Assembly (NCBI GenBank): GCA_964653285.1
Contig: CAZZEX010000029.1
Span: 1-48,010 of the forward strand
Direction of reading: 5' to 3'
Source: CAZZEX01 sp964653285
GTDB lineage: Bacteria > Chloroflexota > Anaerolineae > B4-G1
Length of the DNA stretch: 48,010 bases
The translations under genes were made by a program, and so were the position numbers. Positions 9,049 to 17,600 of this stretch are shown one piece after another (positions within the stretch are counted from its first letter, which is position 1; each line of letters begins with the position of its first letter). The notes below the pieces were generated by a model that saw nothing but the letters and a program-made list of their open reading frames with translations, made no database searches and was not told where the DNA came from.

Positions 9049-10044
9049 ATGTCTCAATTCAAGGTTGTCATTACAGATTTTGGTGCACCAGACAGCGATC
9101 TAGAGGAAGCAGAACTGCGCGCGTCTGGCCTGGACGTAACGCTTGTACGCCTTAATACTCGTGTTCCTGAGGAGATCAGCCGACATGCCGCCGACGCTAA
9201 CGGGCTCCTCGTGGGGTTTGCGCAGATCAACCGGCAAGTCATCGAGCATCTTGACCGCTGCCAGGTGATCAGTCGCTATGGCATTGGCGTAGATATGGTT
9301 GACCTGGAGGCTGCGACCGAGCGCGGTATCCTGGTGTGCAATGTGCCTGATTACTGCATTCAGGAGGTCAGCACGCATACGATTGCCTTCCTCCTCTGCC
9401 TCAATCGCCACATTCGCTACCACGACAGAAATGTGCGCTCCGGAAAGTGGCAGTCTCGTCTTTGGGGCCCGCCGGCCCGGTTGCAGGGCCAGGTACTGGG
9501 CCTGGTAGGCCTGGGGAATATCGGCCGAGCGGTAGCGCGCCAGGCGCAGGGCATGGGACTGCGTGTGCTGACTTACGATCCTTATGTTGCGCAAGAGGAA
9601 GCAGACAGGTTAAGCGTAGAACTGGTGAACCTGGAAGATCTATTGCGTCGCTCAGACTATGTGAGTCTCCACTGCCCCCTGACTGAAGAGACACACCACA
9701 TGATTGGACAAGCGCAACTGGAGCTCATGAAGCCTTCGGCTTTCCTCATCAACATGGCACGGGGCCCTGTCGTTGATCAACCGGCGTTATACCAAGCCTT
9801 GGTGAAGCACACCATTAAAGGGGCAGCGTTGGACGTTTTCGAGCAGGAGCCACCATCGCCTGATGAGCCTCTCTTCCAATTGGAAAATGTGATTTGCACG
9901 CCGCACATGTCCTCCTGGTCCGCAGAGTCGAGCGCCCAACTAAGGCAGGACACTGCACGTAACGTCGTGACCGTGCTCAACGGGGGGGTCCCACGCTCGG
10001 TGATCAATCGTAAGGAGTTGCATTTGCCCGACCCAACGGATTGA
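9049..10044 (+). CDS. D-isomer-specific 2-hydroxyacid dehydrogenase (SerA/GhrA superfamily)
   Basis: 331 residues from ATG 9049, behind caggag at 9037-9042. The earlier in-frame start at 8986 would overlap the aldolase stop. The Rossmann motif GLGNIG is at 154-159, and the catalytic residues R238 (MARGP), E267 and H286 (TPHMSSW) are present. No ACT or other regulatory domain follows, unlike full-length phosphoglycerate dehydrogenase. It should interconvert a 2-oxoacid and a 2-hydroxyacid with NAD(P)H. A paralogue at 42747 shares the opening VVITD and the SRYGIGVDM block. Substrate unknown; glyoxylate, hydroxypyruvate or a sugar-acid fragment are options. Confidence 0.92.
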   Translation: MSQFKVVITDFGAPDSDLEEAELRASGLDVTLVRLNTRVPEEISRHAADANGLLVGFAQINRQVIEHLDRCQVISRYGIGVDMVDLEAATERGILVCNVPDYCIQEVSTHTIAFLLCLNRHIRYHDRNVRSGKWQSRLWGPPARLQGQVLGLVGLGNIGRAVARQAQGMGLRVLTYDPYVAQEEADRLSVELVNLEDLLRRSDYVSLHCPLTEETHHMIGQAQLELMKPSAFLINMARGPVVDQPALYQALVKHTIKGAALDVFEQEPPSPDEPLFQLENVICTPHMSSWSAESSAQLRQDTARNVVTVLNGGVPRSVINRKELHLPDPTD

Positions 10045-10127
10045 GCCTGTCTGGAAAAGTTGGGCCGGTCTCCCTCACTGGAGCCGGTCTCCGACCGTGC
10101 CTCAGATTGAAGTCAAGGGGAAAAGGA

Positions 10128-11855
10128 ATGCGATTCAGCAATCTCGAAATCAATCCTGCTAAGAATCCTGCCATATTGGATACAGCCACGTGGGATCCGG
10201 AAAGTGCGTGGGGTGTGATCCAATCGCTGGATGACGCGTACTGGCAGTCGGTTCAACGTGCAATCGCACAAGACAATCCATTGCCGGTTACTGATGGCTT
10301 CACCCCTTATACCGCATCATCTGCTCGCCATCAAGGGAGCGTGTTCTTTCTGGCTGGCCTGGCGGACGGGCAGCAGGTATTTGTCGAAGCCAGCACGGGT
10401 GATGAGCCGGTTCTAGGGACACCGATGGGTACGAAGACTCTGAGAACCAGCAACCGCATTGCGGTGTACAAAACCGATGCCGCAATCCTGGACCGTTTCT
10501 TTCGCTTCATTAGTCCCGATTCAGGTCCCATGGCGATGGGCGCAGTGCCACGGTTGGGCATCGGCACCCGCATGACGACCGCCGTGTGGCCGGGGATTTT
10601 CCAGGCCATGGACACGTGCGGCTTTGCGGCCAACGCAATTCAAAACTCGGTGCGAGAACTCAACCTGCTGGACAATCTACTGTCTGGCCGGCCAGGCGAT
10701 AGGAACTATGCTTTTAGTTTTGGCACCATCGAAACTGGCTATACGGGCAGTTCATTTGAGGGGCTGTGGGTATCTGGGGTACTTGACGGCCTCAAGAGTC
10801 CCACACGTCCCCACTATGGCGCTGACGCCGATCACATCCAGGTAAAACGCGACACCGACGGGCTGGTCCGCGCCAAGCAATTAGCGACGGCTGCTCGCTA
10901 CTATACCTTCTTCACCTTGGACATGTCCGATATTCTCGACTATGAGGCAACGGCAGTGGAGTCGGTCGGGACGGCCGAATCTTATCTGACAGGCAAGGTT
11001 CGGGACGCAGACCAACGCAAGGATGTGCTAGATTACCATAGACAGAAACGCAGCATCGGGGGGCGGAGCTATCAACTGGATGCGGCCATGATCGGGCGTT
11101 TGGTCGGCAAGTACTGGGATGGGCTGGATGCGATGCAGGAGTTAACCTCCTATATCAGCCATCTCAAAGATGGATATCCTTTTGACCTGGAGCTAACTAT
11201 TGACGAGCACCCGCCTGAGATCCAGACGTTTGACTGTGTCACCACAGACGTGGAACTGCTCTTTGTATTGTCGGAGATGCAGAGACGTGGACTGCCATTG
11301 ACCCACGTTGCGCCCAATTTTGGCATTGAGAAAGGAACGGACTACCGATGTCCTGATGGTCTGGAGGGCCTGGAAAACCGCATCCGATCCCTGGTCCCCA
11401 TCGCTGAAGAATTTGGGGTAATGGCGGATTTCCACTCCGGCGACGATTTGAGCTCGGCAACGCGGCGTGTGATTCAACGCGCTACGCAAGGACAACACCA
11501 TTTCAAGATCTCACCCAGTTTGCAATTGCTGTTTGCCGAAGTACTCAATGATTTTCATCCGGCGCTGTTCCGCCGCTGGTGGAATGACGCTCTGGCGTAT
11601 GCGCGCCGCGAGGCAGCAGCCGGGTCTGCCTTTGCGGCCGAGTGTGTCCAACAGTACGAAGCAAGCGGTGAGCAGACACCTTCACCGCACCATACTGTAT
11701 TTCACCACTACGGTTTCGCGTTTGTGGGACGCCGGGACGACAGCGGGCAATTCCTCCAACGAGAGGAATTCTACGATCTGTCGCCTGCCTTCTACCGGGA
11801 ATACCAGAGGCGCGTCGCTCGTCGCCTGTGCAGTTTGGCAGAAGAGCTTTTTTAG
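10128..11855 (+). CDS. uxaE: Tagaturonate/fructuronate epimerase family protein (UxaE-like)
   Basis: 575 residues from ATG 10128, which follows aaggggaaaagga; the open frame extends 29 codons upstream without family sequence. The pattern matches the UxaE family known from Thermotoga: GADADH (about 244-249), FTLDMSD, a TIDEH motif, a GIEKGTDYR segment, and DFHSGDD followed by HHFKISPSLQ. UxaE interconverts D-tagaturonate and D-fructuronate in galacturonate breakdown. This protein is somewhat longer than the Thermotoga form as I recall it. No galacturonate isomerase (UxaC) or mannonate dehydratase (UxuA) was seen in the window, so it may act on a related keto-acid. Neighbouring 2-hydroxyacid dehydrogenase, SDR and aldolases fit sugar-acid use. 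Confidence 0.78.
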   Translation: MRFSNLEINPAKNPAILDTATWDPESAWGVIQSLDDAYWQSVQRAIAQDNPLPVTDGFTPYTASSARHQGSVFFLAGLADGQQVFVEASTGDEPVLGTPMGTKTLRTSNRIAVYKTDAAILDRFFRFISPDSGPMAMGAVPRLGIGTRMTTAVWPGIFQAMDTCGFAANAIQNSVRELNLLDNLLSGRPGDRNYAFSFGTIETGYTGSSFEGLWVSGVLDGLKSPTRPHYGADADHIQVKRDTDGLVRAKQLATAARYYTFFTLDMSDILDYEATAVESVGTAESYLTGKVRDADQRKDVLDYHRQKRSIGGRSYQLDAAMIGRLVGKYWDGLDAMQELTSYISHLKDGYPFDLELTIDEHPPEIQTFDCVTTDVELLFVLSEMQRRGLPLTHVAPNFGIEKGTDYRCPDGLEGLENRIRSLVPIAEEFGVMADFHSGDDLSSATRRVIQRATQGQHHFKISPSLQLLFAEVLNDFHPALFRRWWNDALAYARREAAAGSAFAAECVQQYEASGEQTPSPHHTVFHHYGFAFVGRRDDSGQFLQREEFYDLSPAFYREYQRRVARRLCSLAEELF

Positions 11856-11862
11856 CCGCATC

Positions 11863-11960
11863 AGAAACCGGGTTTTTGGTGTTCCACAAACAAGATGACG
11901 CTGCTGCAGGGCCGTTCCAGACCCCACAGAGGCTCCTTGTGCAAGAAAAACCCGGTTTCT
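11863..11960. repeat. Intergenic inverted repeat (15-bp arms)
   Basis: AGAAACCGGGTTTTT at 11863-11877 is repeated as its exact reverse complement at 11946-11960, with about 68 bases between. The inner flanks also pair partly (cacaaacaag / cttgtgc). It fills the gap between the UxaE-like gene and the transaldolase-like gene. Arms of this type are common as short dispersed intergenic repeats or MITE-like elements in bacteria; a structured mRNA spacer is also possible. Only one copy is seen here. Confidence 0.7.
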
Positions 11961-11986
11961 CTGAGTACCAGATAAGGGGGTCATAA

Positions 11987-12667
11987 ATGGAACTCTTCTT
12001 GGATAGTTCGGACCCGCGAGAGATAGAGCAGGTTCGTTCCTGGGGCCTGCTATCGGGCGTCACCACGAACCCGACCCTGATCTCTAAAGCAGGGCCAGAT
12101 ATGCCGGATATGAAAGAAACCTTGAGGCGTATTGTTGACGCTTCTCCTGGGCCAGTCCTGGTTCAGGTTATCGGTTGGTACCAACCCGAGCCGCTCATTG
12201 CACAGGCCAGATGGCTACATGCGTTTTCCGATCAGATCATCGTCAAGCTCCCGATGAGCATTGCGGGCATCCAGGCGCTGTTGCAACTTAAGCAAGATTC
12301 GCCCGAGTTGCGGCTTGCGATCACGGCTGTCGCTTCTATCTCTCAAGCCTATCTCTGTGGAAAAGCAGGCGCTGACGTCGTTGCCATCTTCAATGGGCCG
12401 CTGGATCAAGATTCTGACGCGCCAGTGAATATGGTGCCAGAGGTCAGGCAGATCTACGACAACTACGGCTTTACGACGAAGATCCTCTCCTGCGGGCGTT
12501 TTCCCCGGATATTTGGCAAGTTTGCCGTAGCCGGAACGGATATCTGCACGATGAAGATAGAATACATGAGGCGGCTCTACGAGCATTCATTCACCGACAA
12601 ACGAATGGATGGCTTTATGAAGGACTGGAAAGCCACGTTCGGTGGTAAAACATGGCCGGAGGAGTAA
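11987..12667 (+). CDS. Transaldolase / fructose-6-phosphate aldolase-like protein
   Basis: 226 residues, matching the short TalC/FSA-type subfamily. The signature GVTTNPTL (24-31) and the Schiff-base lysine K87 in IVKLPMS are present, and the AITAVASISQAYLCGKAGAD segment lines the barrel. The short type either transfers a dihydroxyacetone unit or performs aldol cleavage to free dihydroxyacetone. The long C-terminal helix seen here is normal. It follows the inverted repeat at 11863-11960 and has a ggggg site before ATG 11987. The next gene starts 3 bases after its stop. The exact reaction cannot be assigned. Confidence 0.85.
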   Translation: MELFLDSSDPREIEQVRSWGLLSGVTTNPTLISKAGPDMPDMKETLRRIVDASPGPVLVQVIGWYQPEPLIAQARWLHAFSDQIIVKLPMSIAGIQALLQLKQDSPELRLAITAVASISQAYLCGKAGADVVAIFNGPLDQDSDAPVNMVPEVRQIYDNYGFTTKILSCGRFPRIFGKFAVAGTDICTMKIEYMRRLYEHSFTDKRMDGFMKDWKATFGGKTWPEE

Positions 12668-12670
12668 CAC

Positions 12671-13462
12671 GTGAGCGGTGAGGTATTGGAACTTTTTAGG
12701 CTGTCCGGCAAAGTGGCTATTGTAACAGGCGGGGCTCGCGGCCTGGGGCGGCAGGAGGCGCTGGCTCTGGCAGAAGCCGGAGCCGACGTGGCGATCTGCG
12801 ATCTGCTTGAGGTTGAAGGAGAACAGGTCCGGGGCGAGATCGAAGGGCTAGGCCATCGCTCGTTCTTTGCAAAGGTAGACGTTACCCACTCGACAGAGAT
12901 AGCACCTTTTGTCGAGAAGGTAGTTGATCTGTTCGGGAAGATTGACGTTCTCGTGAACAATGCGGGCATGCCATCCCAAGGGCAGTCGCTTGAAGAGGCA
13001 GATGATGACGTCTGGCGGCGCATCATTGACACGAATCTGTCCGGTATGTTTTACTTTGCCAAACCTGTGGCAGCACATATGATTGCCCGTGGAGAAGGCG
13101 GCGTCATCATCAATGTGGCCTCTATCAACAGTTTTATCATCAGCAATATACTGCCGCGCCACAATGTGCCATATTGTGTGACGAAAGCGGGCGTAGCCCA
13201 CCTGACCCGTGGGATGGCCTCGGATTGGGCTCCGTACAATATCCGGGTCAATGCCATCGCTCCGGGGTATATGCTGACTGCGCAGACCGCCAAGAGCCGC
13301 AACTATCCGGAGATCGTAGACAGGTTGATCGCCAATACGCCCATGAAGCGCTACGGTCGAGAGGACGAAATCAAGGGGACTGTGGTTTATCTGGCGTCCG
13401 AAGCCTCTTCCTTCATGACCGGCAGCGTGGTAGTGATTGACGGCGGTACGACGATCTGGTGA
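12671..13462 (+). CDS. SDR-family sugar (acid) dehydrogenase
   Basis: 263 residues from GTG 12671, only 3 bases after the preceding stop, so translation is probably coupled. The classical SDR motifs are TGGARGLG (19-26), NNAG (96-99), S151, Y168 and K172. The ending VVIDGGTTIW is typical of gluconate 5-dehydrogenase or 2-keto-3-deoxy-sugar-acid dehydrogenase relatives. The next gene is an FAH-family hydrolase. In known L-fucose and L-rhamnose routes, an SDR oxidises the 2-keto-3-deoxy acid to a 2,4-diketo acid that an FAH-family enzyme then splits, so this pairing is suggestive. Substrate remains inference. Confidence 0.88.
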   Translation: MSGEVLELFRLSGKVAIVTGGARGLGRQEALALAEAGADVAICDLLEVEGEQVRGEIEGLGHRSFFAKVDVTHSTEIAPFVEKVVDLFGKIDVLVNNAGMPSQGQSLEEADDDVWRRIIDTNLSGMFYFAKPVAAHMIARGEGGVIINVASINSFIISNILPRHNVPYCVTKAGVAHLTRGMASDWAPYNIRVNAIAPGYMLTAQTAKSRNYPEIVDRLIANTPMKRYGREDEIKGTVVYLASEASSFMTGSVVVIDGGTTIW

Positions 13463-13557
13463 GTGGCGGGATGCCGAAGCAATCAATCCCTCACAGGATT
13501 TGGTCAGACACCCAGACGGAAACGAGTTTCTAACGATTTCACACAAAGGAGAAAAAA

Positions 13558-14415
13558 ATGCGTGTTTTGAGCTTTACCTCACCTGAGAGCAGCAAGAGCG
13601 AATGGGGTGTTCAAATTGGAGACCGGGTGTACAGTGGGATGTCTATTGCCCCCACATTGGATGACTTCATTCGGATGGGCAAACCCGCGCTGGACGAACT
13701 GCGCGCTATTGCCAGGTCGGAGATGGCCCCAGATTATCCTATGTCCGAGGTCCACCTGGAGACACCTATCCAGCACCCCAGCAAAGTCGTGGCGATTGGG
13801 CAAAACTATATGGACCATTGCCGGGAGTGCAACGCTCCAATTCCGACGCGGCCAATCGTCTTCGCCAAGTTCCCGTCCAGCGTCATCGGCCCCACGGACG
13901 ATATCCAATGGCGTTCGAATCTGACAACCCAGGTGGATTGGGAGGTCGAATTGGGCGTAGTCGTCGGCGAGACGGCACGCCACGTCTCCGAAGAAGCCGC
14001 CCTGGACTATGTTTTTGGCTATACCATTGTCAACGATGTCAGCGCCCGAGACTTGCAGAGCGGGGATGGGCAGTGGGTACGCGGGAAGTCACTGGACACG
14101 TTCTGCCCCGTGGGACCAGTTATCGTGACGGCGGACGAGATACCGGACCCACAGACTCTCGGTATCCGCTGCTGGGTAAATGGGACGGTGATGCAGGATT
14201 CGAACACGCGCGAGATGATTTTCAACGTCCGCTATCTGATGGCATTCCTGTCTCGTGCCTTCACGCTCAATCCTGGCGACGTGATCGCGAGCGGTACGCC
14301 ACATGGTGTCGGCGTGGGGCGAGATCCTCAGATATTCCTCCACGACGGTGACGTGGTGGAAATGGAAATTGATCACGTTGGGCACATGCGTAACGTATGT
14401 CGCATCCAGGCCTAA
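13558..14415 (+). CDS. Fumarylacetoacetate hydrolase (FAH) family protein
   Basis: 285 residues, start at ATG 13558 after aaaggag. The metal ligands E129 and E131 (DWEVELGVVV) and D160 (VNDVSARD) are present, with K177 in RGKSLDTFCPVGP and the GTPHGVG loop at 246-252. Family members hydrolyse C-C bonds of diketo acids, or isomerise or decarboxylate them; the 2,4-diketo-3-deoxy-L-fuconate and L-rhamnonate hydrolases are bacterial sugar-route members. Adjacency to the SDR at 12671 favours that role, giving pyruvate plus a small hydroxy acid. An aromatic-type substrate cannot be excluded. Confidence 0.9.
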   Translation: MRVLSFTSPESSKSEWGVQIGDRVYSGMSIAPTLDDFIRMGKPALDELRAIARSEMAPDYPMSEVHLETPIQHPSKVVAIGQNYMDHCRECNAPIPTRPIVFAKFPSSVIGPTDDIQWRSNLTTQVDWEVELGVVVGETARHVSEEAALDYVFGYTIVNDVSARDLQSGDGQWVRGKSLDTFCPVGPVIVTADEIPDPQTLGIRCWVNGTVMQDSNTREMIFNVRYLMAFLSRAFTLNPGDVIASGTPHGVGVGRDPQIFLHDGDVVEMEIDHVGHMRNVCRIQA

Positions 14416-14444
14416 TGCCTCACCCAGTGATTGTGATAAGTGTG

Positions 14445-14465
14445 TAGTGGCGACTTCAGTCGCTA
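14445..14465. repeat. Short perfect hairpin repeat before the Ldh_2 gene
   Basis: The core GCGACTTCAGTCGC (14450-14463) is self-complementary with a two-base loop, with flanking TAGTG/CTAAG partly pairing. It resembles a small palindrome widely scattered in intergenic DNA of Chloroflexota and other bacteria (from memory). It lies directly upstream of the ribosome binding site of the next gene (aaggag, 14465-14470), so it may influence that gene's translation or processing. Confidence 0.5.
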
Positions 14466-14477
14466 AGGAGAAAATTG

Positions 14478-15620
14478 ATGCAATCGTCCGATAACCAACG
14501 GGCCAGCGGAGCGGCCCACTATCAGCCTGGGAAGGAACTCCTGGAAGTAGCAGCAGAATTGTCCAAGAAGCGAGTATTCCCAGAAAGCCTGAAAGATTTC
14601 TGCGTGGAGGCCATGCTCAAGTCCGGCATTAGGGAAGAGGATGCCCGCATCACAGCGGAAGTCCTTGTGACGACGGATACCTGTGGCGTTTACACCCACG
14701 GGACCAAGCAGCTTCGTTTCCTGCTGAAGAACTTTCGAACCGGGCGACTGGACACAAAGGCTGTGCCTGAGGTGGTGTCGGAAGGGCCGTCTTGGGCTAT
14801 AGTAGACGGGCACTATGCCATGCCCCTGGTGACATCATGTACGGCCATGGAACTGGCGATAGAGAAGGCCCAGGCCACGGGAATCGCCTACGTCGGCGTG
14901 ACACACAGCAGCCACTTCGGCGCAGCCGGGTACTATGCGAACATGGCTGCGAAGAAAGATATGATCGGGCTGTCTATGTGCAACGTTGATCCCTGCATGA
15001 CAGTCCCCGGCGCAAGGGGCAAAATTCTCGGCACCAACCCCATTGCCTACGCCGTCCCTGCTGGGAAGGAGAAGCCCATCTTTTTAGATATCGCCACGAG
15101 TGCTGTGGCGGCGAGTAAAGTGTTTGCCGCACGGGCTCTGGGCAAAGAGATTCCGGATAACTGGCTGGTAGATGACGAGGGCACCCCTACTACTGACCCC
15201 AGCGGCTATCCTGAGAGCGGGGCGCTTTTGCCAATGGCTGCTCACAAAGGGTATGGCCTGGCATTATTGGTGGAGATTCTCTCTGCAGGATTGACCGGTG
15301 CCGCGATGCTCCACCAGGTGAGTAGCTGGGTGGTGGATTCACCCGATCCGACCAACGAAGGCCACGCCTTTGTCGCGATTGACGTAGGATCCATCATGCC
15401 TATCCAAGAGTTCAAGGACCGTATGGACTGGTTGATCCGGGAGATCAAGGGATCGTCCAAGGCCCAAGGATCGGAGCGCATCTATCTCCCCGGCGAGATG
15501 GAATGGGAGAGGCGGGATGAGGCTCTGGCAAAGGGAATGCAATTACCTGAGGATGTCATCGCCAGTCTGGCAGGCATGGCAGAGGATGTGGGATTGGAAC
15601 TGAAGGGACTGTTTAGGTAA
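14478..15620 (+). CDS. Malate/L-lactate dehydrogenase (Ldh_2/YlbC) family oxidoreductase
   Basis: 380 residues from ATG 14478, with aaggag just upstream; a TTG at 14475 is less likely. The family landmarks are VTHSSHFGAAGYYA (catalytic His region), TVPGARGKILGTNP, FLDIATSAVA and the AHKGYGLALLVEIL segment. These NAD(P)-dependent enzymes have their own fold, distinct from classical lactate dehydrogenase. Known substrates include L-malate, L-sulfolactate, 2,3-diketo-L-gulonate and ureidoglycolate. An N-terminal extension of about 35 residues precedes the conserved helix. In this cluster it could reduce or oxidise a 2-oxo product of the hydrolase or aldolases. Confidence 0.9.
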   Translation: MQSSDNQRASGAAHYQPGKELLEVAAELSKKRVFPESLKDFCVEAMLKSGIREEDARITAEVLVTTDTCGVYTHGTKQLRFLLKNFRTGRLDTKAVPEVVSEGPSWAIVDGHYAMPLVTSCTAMELAIEKAQATGIAYVGVTHSSHFGAAGYYANMAAKKDMIGLSMCNVDPCMTVPGARGKILGTNPIAYAVPAGKEKPIFLDIATSAVAASKVFAARALGKEIPDNWLVDDEGTPTTDPSGYPESGALLPMAAHKGYGLALLVEILSAGLTGAAMLHQVSSWVVDSPDPTNEGHAFVAIDVGSIMPIQEFKDRMDWLIREIKGSSKAQGSERIYLPGEMEWERRDEALAKGMQLPEDVIASLAGMAEDVGLELKGLFR

Positions 15621-15633
15621 GGACGAGTGCCGG

Positions 15634-16308
15634 ATGACAGACATTACCAGACCTATCAAGAAGCAACTGCGACAAGCCGTTATTGACTACGCAGAGGACA
15701 CAATCGAAGATCTCACCCACCAGGCGCTGGCTGCTGGTCTCAGCCCACAGAACATCGTTCTTGAATGCCTCGGACCGGGCCTGGAGGAAGTGGGCAAGCG
15801 GTACGAAGAATGTACCTACTTTCTCCCGGAATTGATGATGTGTGGCAACACAATGAAGCGGGCCATGGCTATCCTGGAACCCCTCATGGAAACCGGGGGA
15901 GTGGATAGGCGGATGGGCAAGGTGGTCGTCGGCACAGTCGCCGGGGATCTGCACAATCTCGGAAAGAACATGGTTATCTCCATGTTGCGCGGCGCTGGTT
16001 TCGAAGTCCACGATTTGGGCGTGGACGTACCGATCCACAGGTTTGTGGAGCAAGTGCGAGAACTCCGGCCCGACATCCTGGGCATGTCATCTTTGCTCCT
16101 GACCGCTCGGGGAAACATGGGCAAGATCATCGCCGCCCTGAAAGATGCCGGTCTGCGCGATCAGGTCAAAGTCATGGTTGGAGGTTGCGCTGTGACCCCG
16201 AAGTTCGTCGAGACGATCGGGGCTGATGGCTACGGCAAAGATGCCGTGGCGGCCGTCAACCTGGCTTATCAGCTCCTTGGCCTGGAACGCACAGGCGAAG
16301 AGGTATAG
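15634..16308 (+). CDS. Corrinoid protein (methyltransferase cognate B12-binding protein)
   Basis: 224 residues with the two-domain layout of MtaC/MtbC/MttC. An N-terminal four-helix cap (about 10-90) is followed by a Rossmann-like B12 domain (95-215). The cobalt-binding signature D105-L-H107-N-L-G110 is intact (GDLHNLGKN), as are SLLLTARGNM and VGGCAVT. H107 should be the lower axial cobalt ligand. It would carry a methyl group between two methyltransferases in the cytoplasm. The UroD-like gene begins 9 bases after its stop behind a strong binding site, so the two are very likely partners. No reductive activator of corrinoid proteins was found in the window. Confidence 0.93.
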   Translation: MTDITRPIKKQLRQAVIDYAEDTIEDLTHQALAAGLSPQNIVLECLGPGLEEVGKRYEECTYFLPELMMCGNTMKRAMAILEPLMETGGVDRRMGKVVVGTVAGDLHNLGKNMVISMLRGAGFEVHDLGVDVPIHRFVEQVRELRPDILGMSSLLLTARGNMGKIIAALKDAGLRDQVKVMVGGCAVTPKFVETIGADGYGKDAVAAVNLAYQLLGLERTGEEV

Positions 16309-16317
16309 GAGGTCACC

Positions 16318-17382
16318 ATGCCCTCTGCAATGACACCACGCCAGCGCTTTGAAATAGCGGCCCGGATGGGCATCCCTGATCAGGTGCCTTGTCTGCCGTT
16401 CTTGACCGGGCACTACATTGCCTGGTTCAACAATCTCGAAGCCAGAGATTACTGGTTCGATCCAGTGATCAAATTCAACGCCCAGCTCGCCGTCCAGGAG
16501 CGGTACCGGGATACGATGCTCTATCCCGGGGTGTGGGTCGACTACAGCGTGGCCATCGAGACGTCGGCCCTGGGCGCCGAGCCGATCTTCCCGCGCCACT
16601 CCAGCCCACAAGTTCTCCCCTTTCTGAAAAGCCCTGAACAGGTGCTGGCCCTGGAGCCAGCAGATCCGCACCGAGATGGAATGATGCCCAAGGCGCTGGA
16701 CACGCTGCGCTACATGCTGGACCACTGTCCTGAGGAATTGATTGAGGAGTATGGTTACCTGGCTGGTGTAGGGATGTGTATGGGACCTACCGATCTGGCT
16801 GGGCTATGCCGGGGCTATGACACCTTTGCTGAAGATATTTATAAGCGGCCACAGATCGTCCACCATCTCATGAATGTGGCGACGGAGACCCTGATCCGCT
16901 ACCTCAAGGCTCAGGAAGAAATCGCGGGGAGGTTCCAACGGCTTTACATCTTCGATGACGCCATCGGTTTTATCTCGGAACGCCACTTTGTCGAGTTCTC
17001 GCAACCCTACATCCGGCGCATCTACGACACGTTCCCGTATGCTCTCAAGCTATTCCACTGCGATAACCACACGACCCATCTTCTCGACGTCATCGCCGGC
17101 ACCGGTATGGACACGTTCAACTTCGATCCGAACATGGACATCGCGTTGGTGAAGGAAAAGATCGGCCAGCGGGTGTGCCTTTTCGGCAACTTTAACCCTA
17201 TGACGGTGCTGCTGGAGGGCACACCGGAGGAGGTCGAAACGGAGGCCCGGCGGTTGATCGAAATTGCAAAGCCCGGCGGCGGATACATGCTAACTTCCGG
17301 CTCTGGCACTGGCGCCGGCACTCCGGCAGAGAATATAGACGCTATGATCAAGGCGTGTGAGAAGTACGGGCGATACGAATAG
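16318..17382 (+). CDS. UroD-like methyltransferase paired with corrinoid protein
   Basis: 354 residues from ATG 16318, with taggagg 10 bases upstream. The N-terminal TPRQRFEIAARMGIPDQVP is the family head. The usual H-x-C-G zinc motif is replaced by H247-C248-D249-N250-H251, so metal binding, if kept, must use another set of ligands. The end GGYMLTSGSGTGAGTPAENI is typical. Direct coupling to the corrinoid gene makes it the best candidate in the window for a true corrinoid-dependent methyltransferase. It is only distantly related to the other UroD-like proteins here. Confidence 0.87.
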   Translation: MPSAMTPRQRFEIAARMGIPDQVPCLPFLTGHYIAWFNNLEARDYWFDPVIKFNAQLAVQERYRDTMLYPGVWVDYSVAIETSALGAEPIFPRHSSPQVLPFLKSPEQVLALEPADPHRDGMMPKALDTLRYMLDHCPEELIEEYGYLAGVGMCMGPTDLAGLCRGYDTFAEDIYKRPQIVHHLMNVATETLIRYLKAQEEIAGRFQRLYIFDDAIGFISERHFVEFSQPYIRRIYDTFPYALKLFHCDNHTTHLLDVIAGTGMDTFNFDPNMDIALVKEKIGQRVCLFGNFNPMTVLLEGTPEEVETEARRLIEIAKPGGGYMLTSGSGTGAGTPAENIDAMIKACEKYGRYE

Positions 17383-17407
17383 CACTACGGCAGAGGAAAA
17401 AGTCACT

Positions 17408-17551
17408 ATGCTTAATTCCCGCGAGCGCGTTCTGTGCGCGTTAAACCACGAGGAACCAGATCGCGTGCCGATCTTCTTCGGTACGTCCGGCGTGACTACG
17501 ATGCTTGCCCCGGCTATGAGCGGTTCCAAGACTACGTTGACATTTCAATGA
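17408..17551 (+). pseudogene. Frameshifted N-terminal remnant of a UroD-like gene
   Basis: The first 35 codons nearly equal those of the intact gene at 36019 (RERVLCALNHEEPDRVP, then FFGTSGVTTMLAPA), with very high DNA identity. Even the leader before the ATG is shared (gcagaggaaaaagtcactatg-like, compare 36000-36018). One base is missing near 17514/17515. Beyond it the similarity continues in the shifted frame as YERFQDYVDIS, matching YKRFKAYLEIP. The remainder of the gene is absent, replaced by the promoter and coding region of the GntR regulator. Function lost. Confidence 0.9.
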
Positions 17552-17572
17552 GATCGTGGTATAATTGTACAA
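17537..17572 (+). promoter_or_regulatory. Consensus sigma70 promoter of gntR with overlapping palindrome
   Basis: TTGACA (17537-17542), a 17-base spacer, then TATAAT (17560-17565): a perfect match to the vegetative consensus. A TTGTACAA palindrome (17565-17572) overlaps the end of the -10 box and the expected start site. It resembles GntR-family operator half-sites, so autoregulation by the downstream gene is a reasonable inference. The -35 box lies inside the leftover coding sequence of the broken UroD-like gene. The GTG start at 17601 would leave a leader of about 29 bases. Confidence 0.8.
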
Positions 17573-17600
17573 ACATCCTACCATCATATAACCTGACCAC

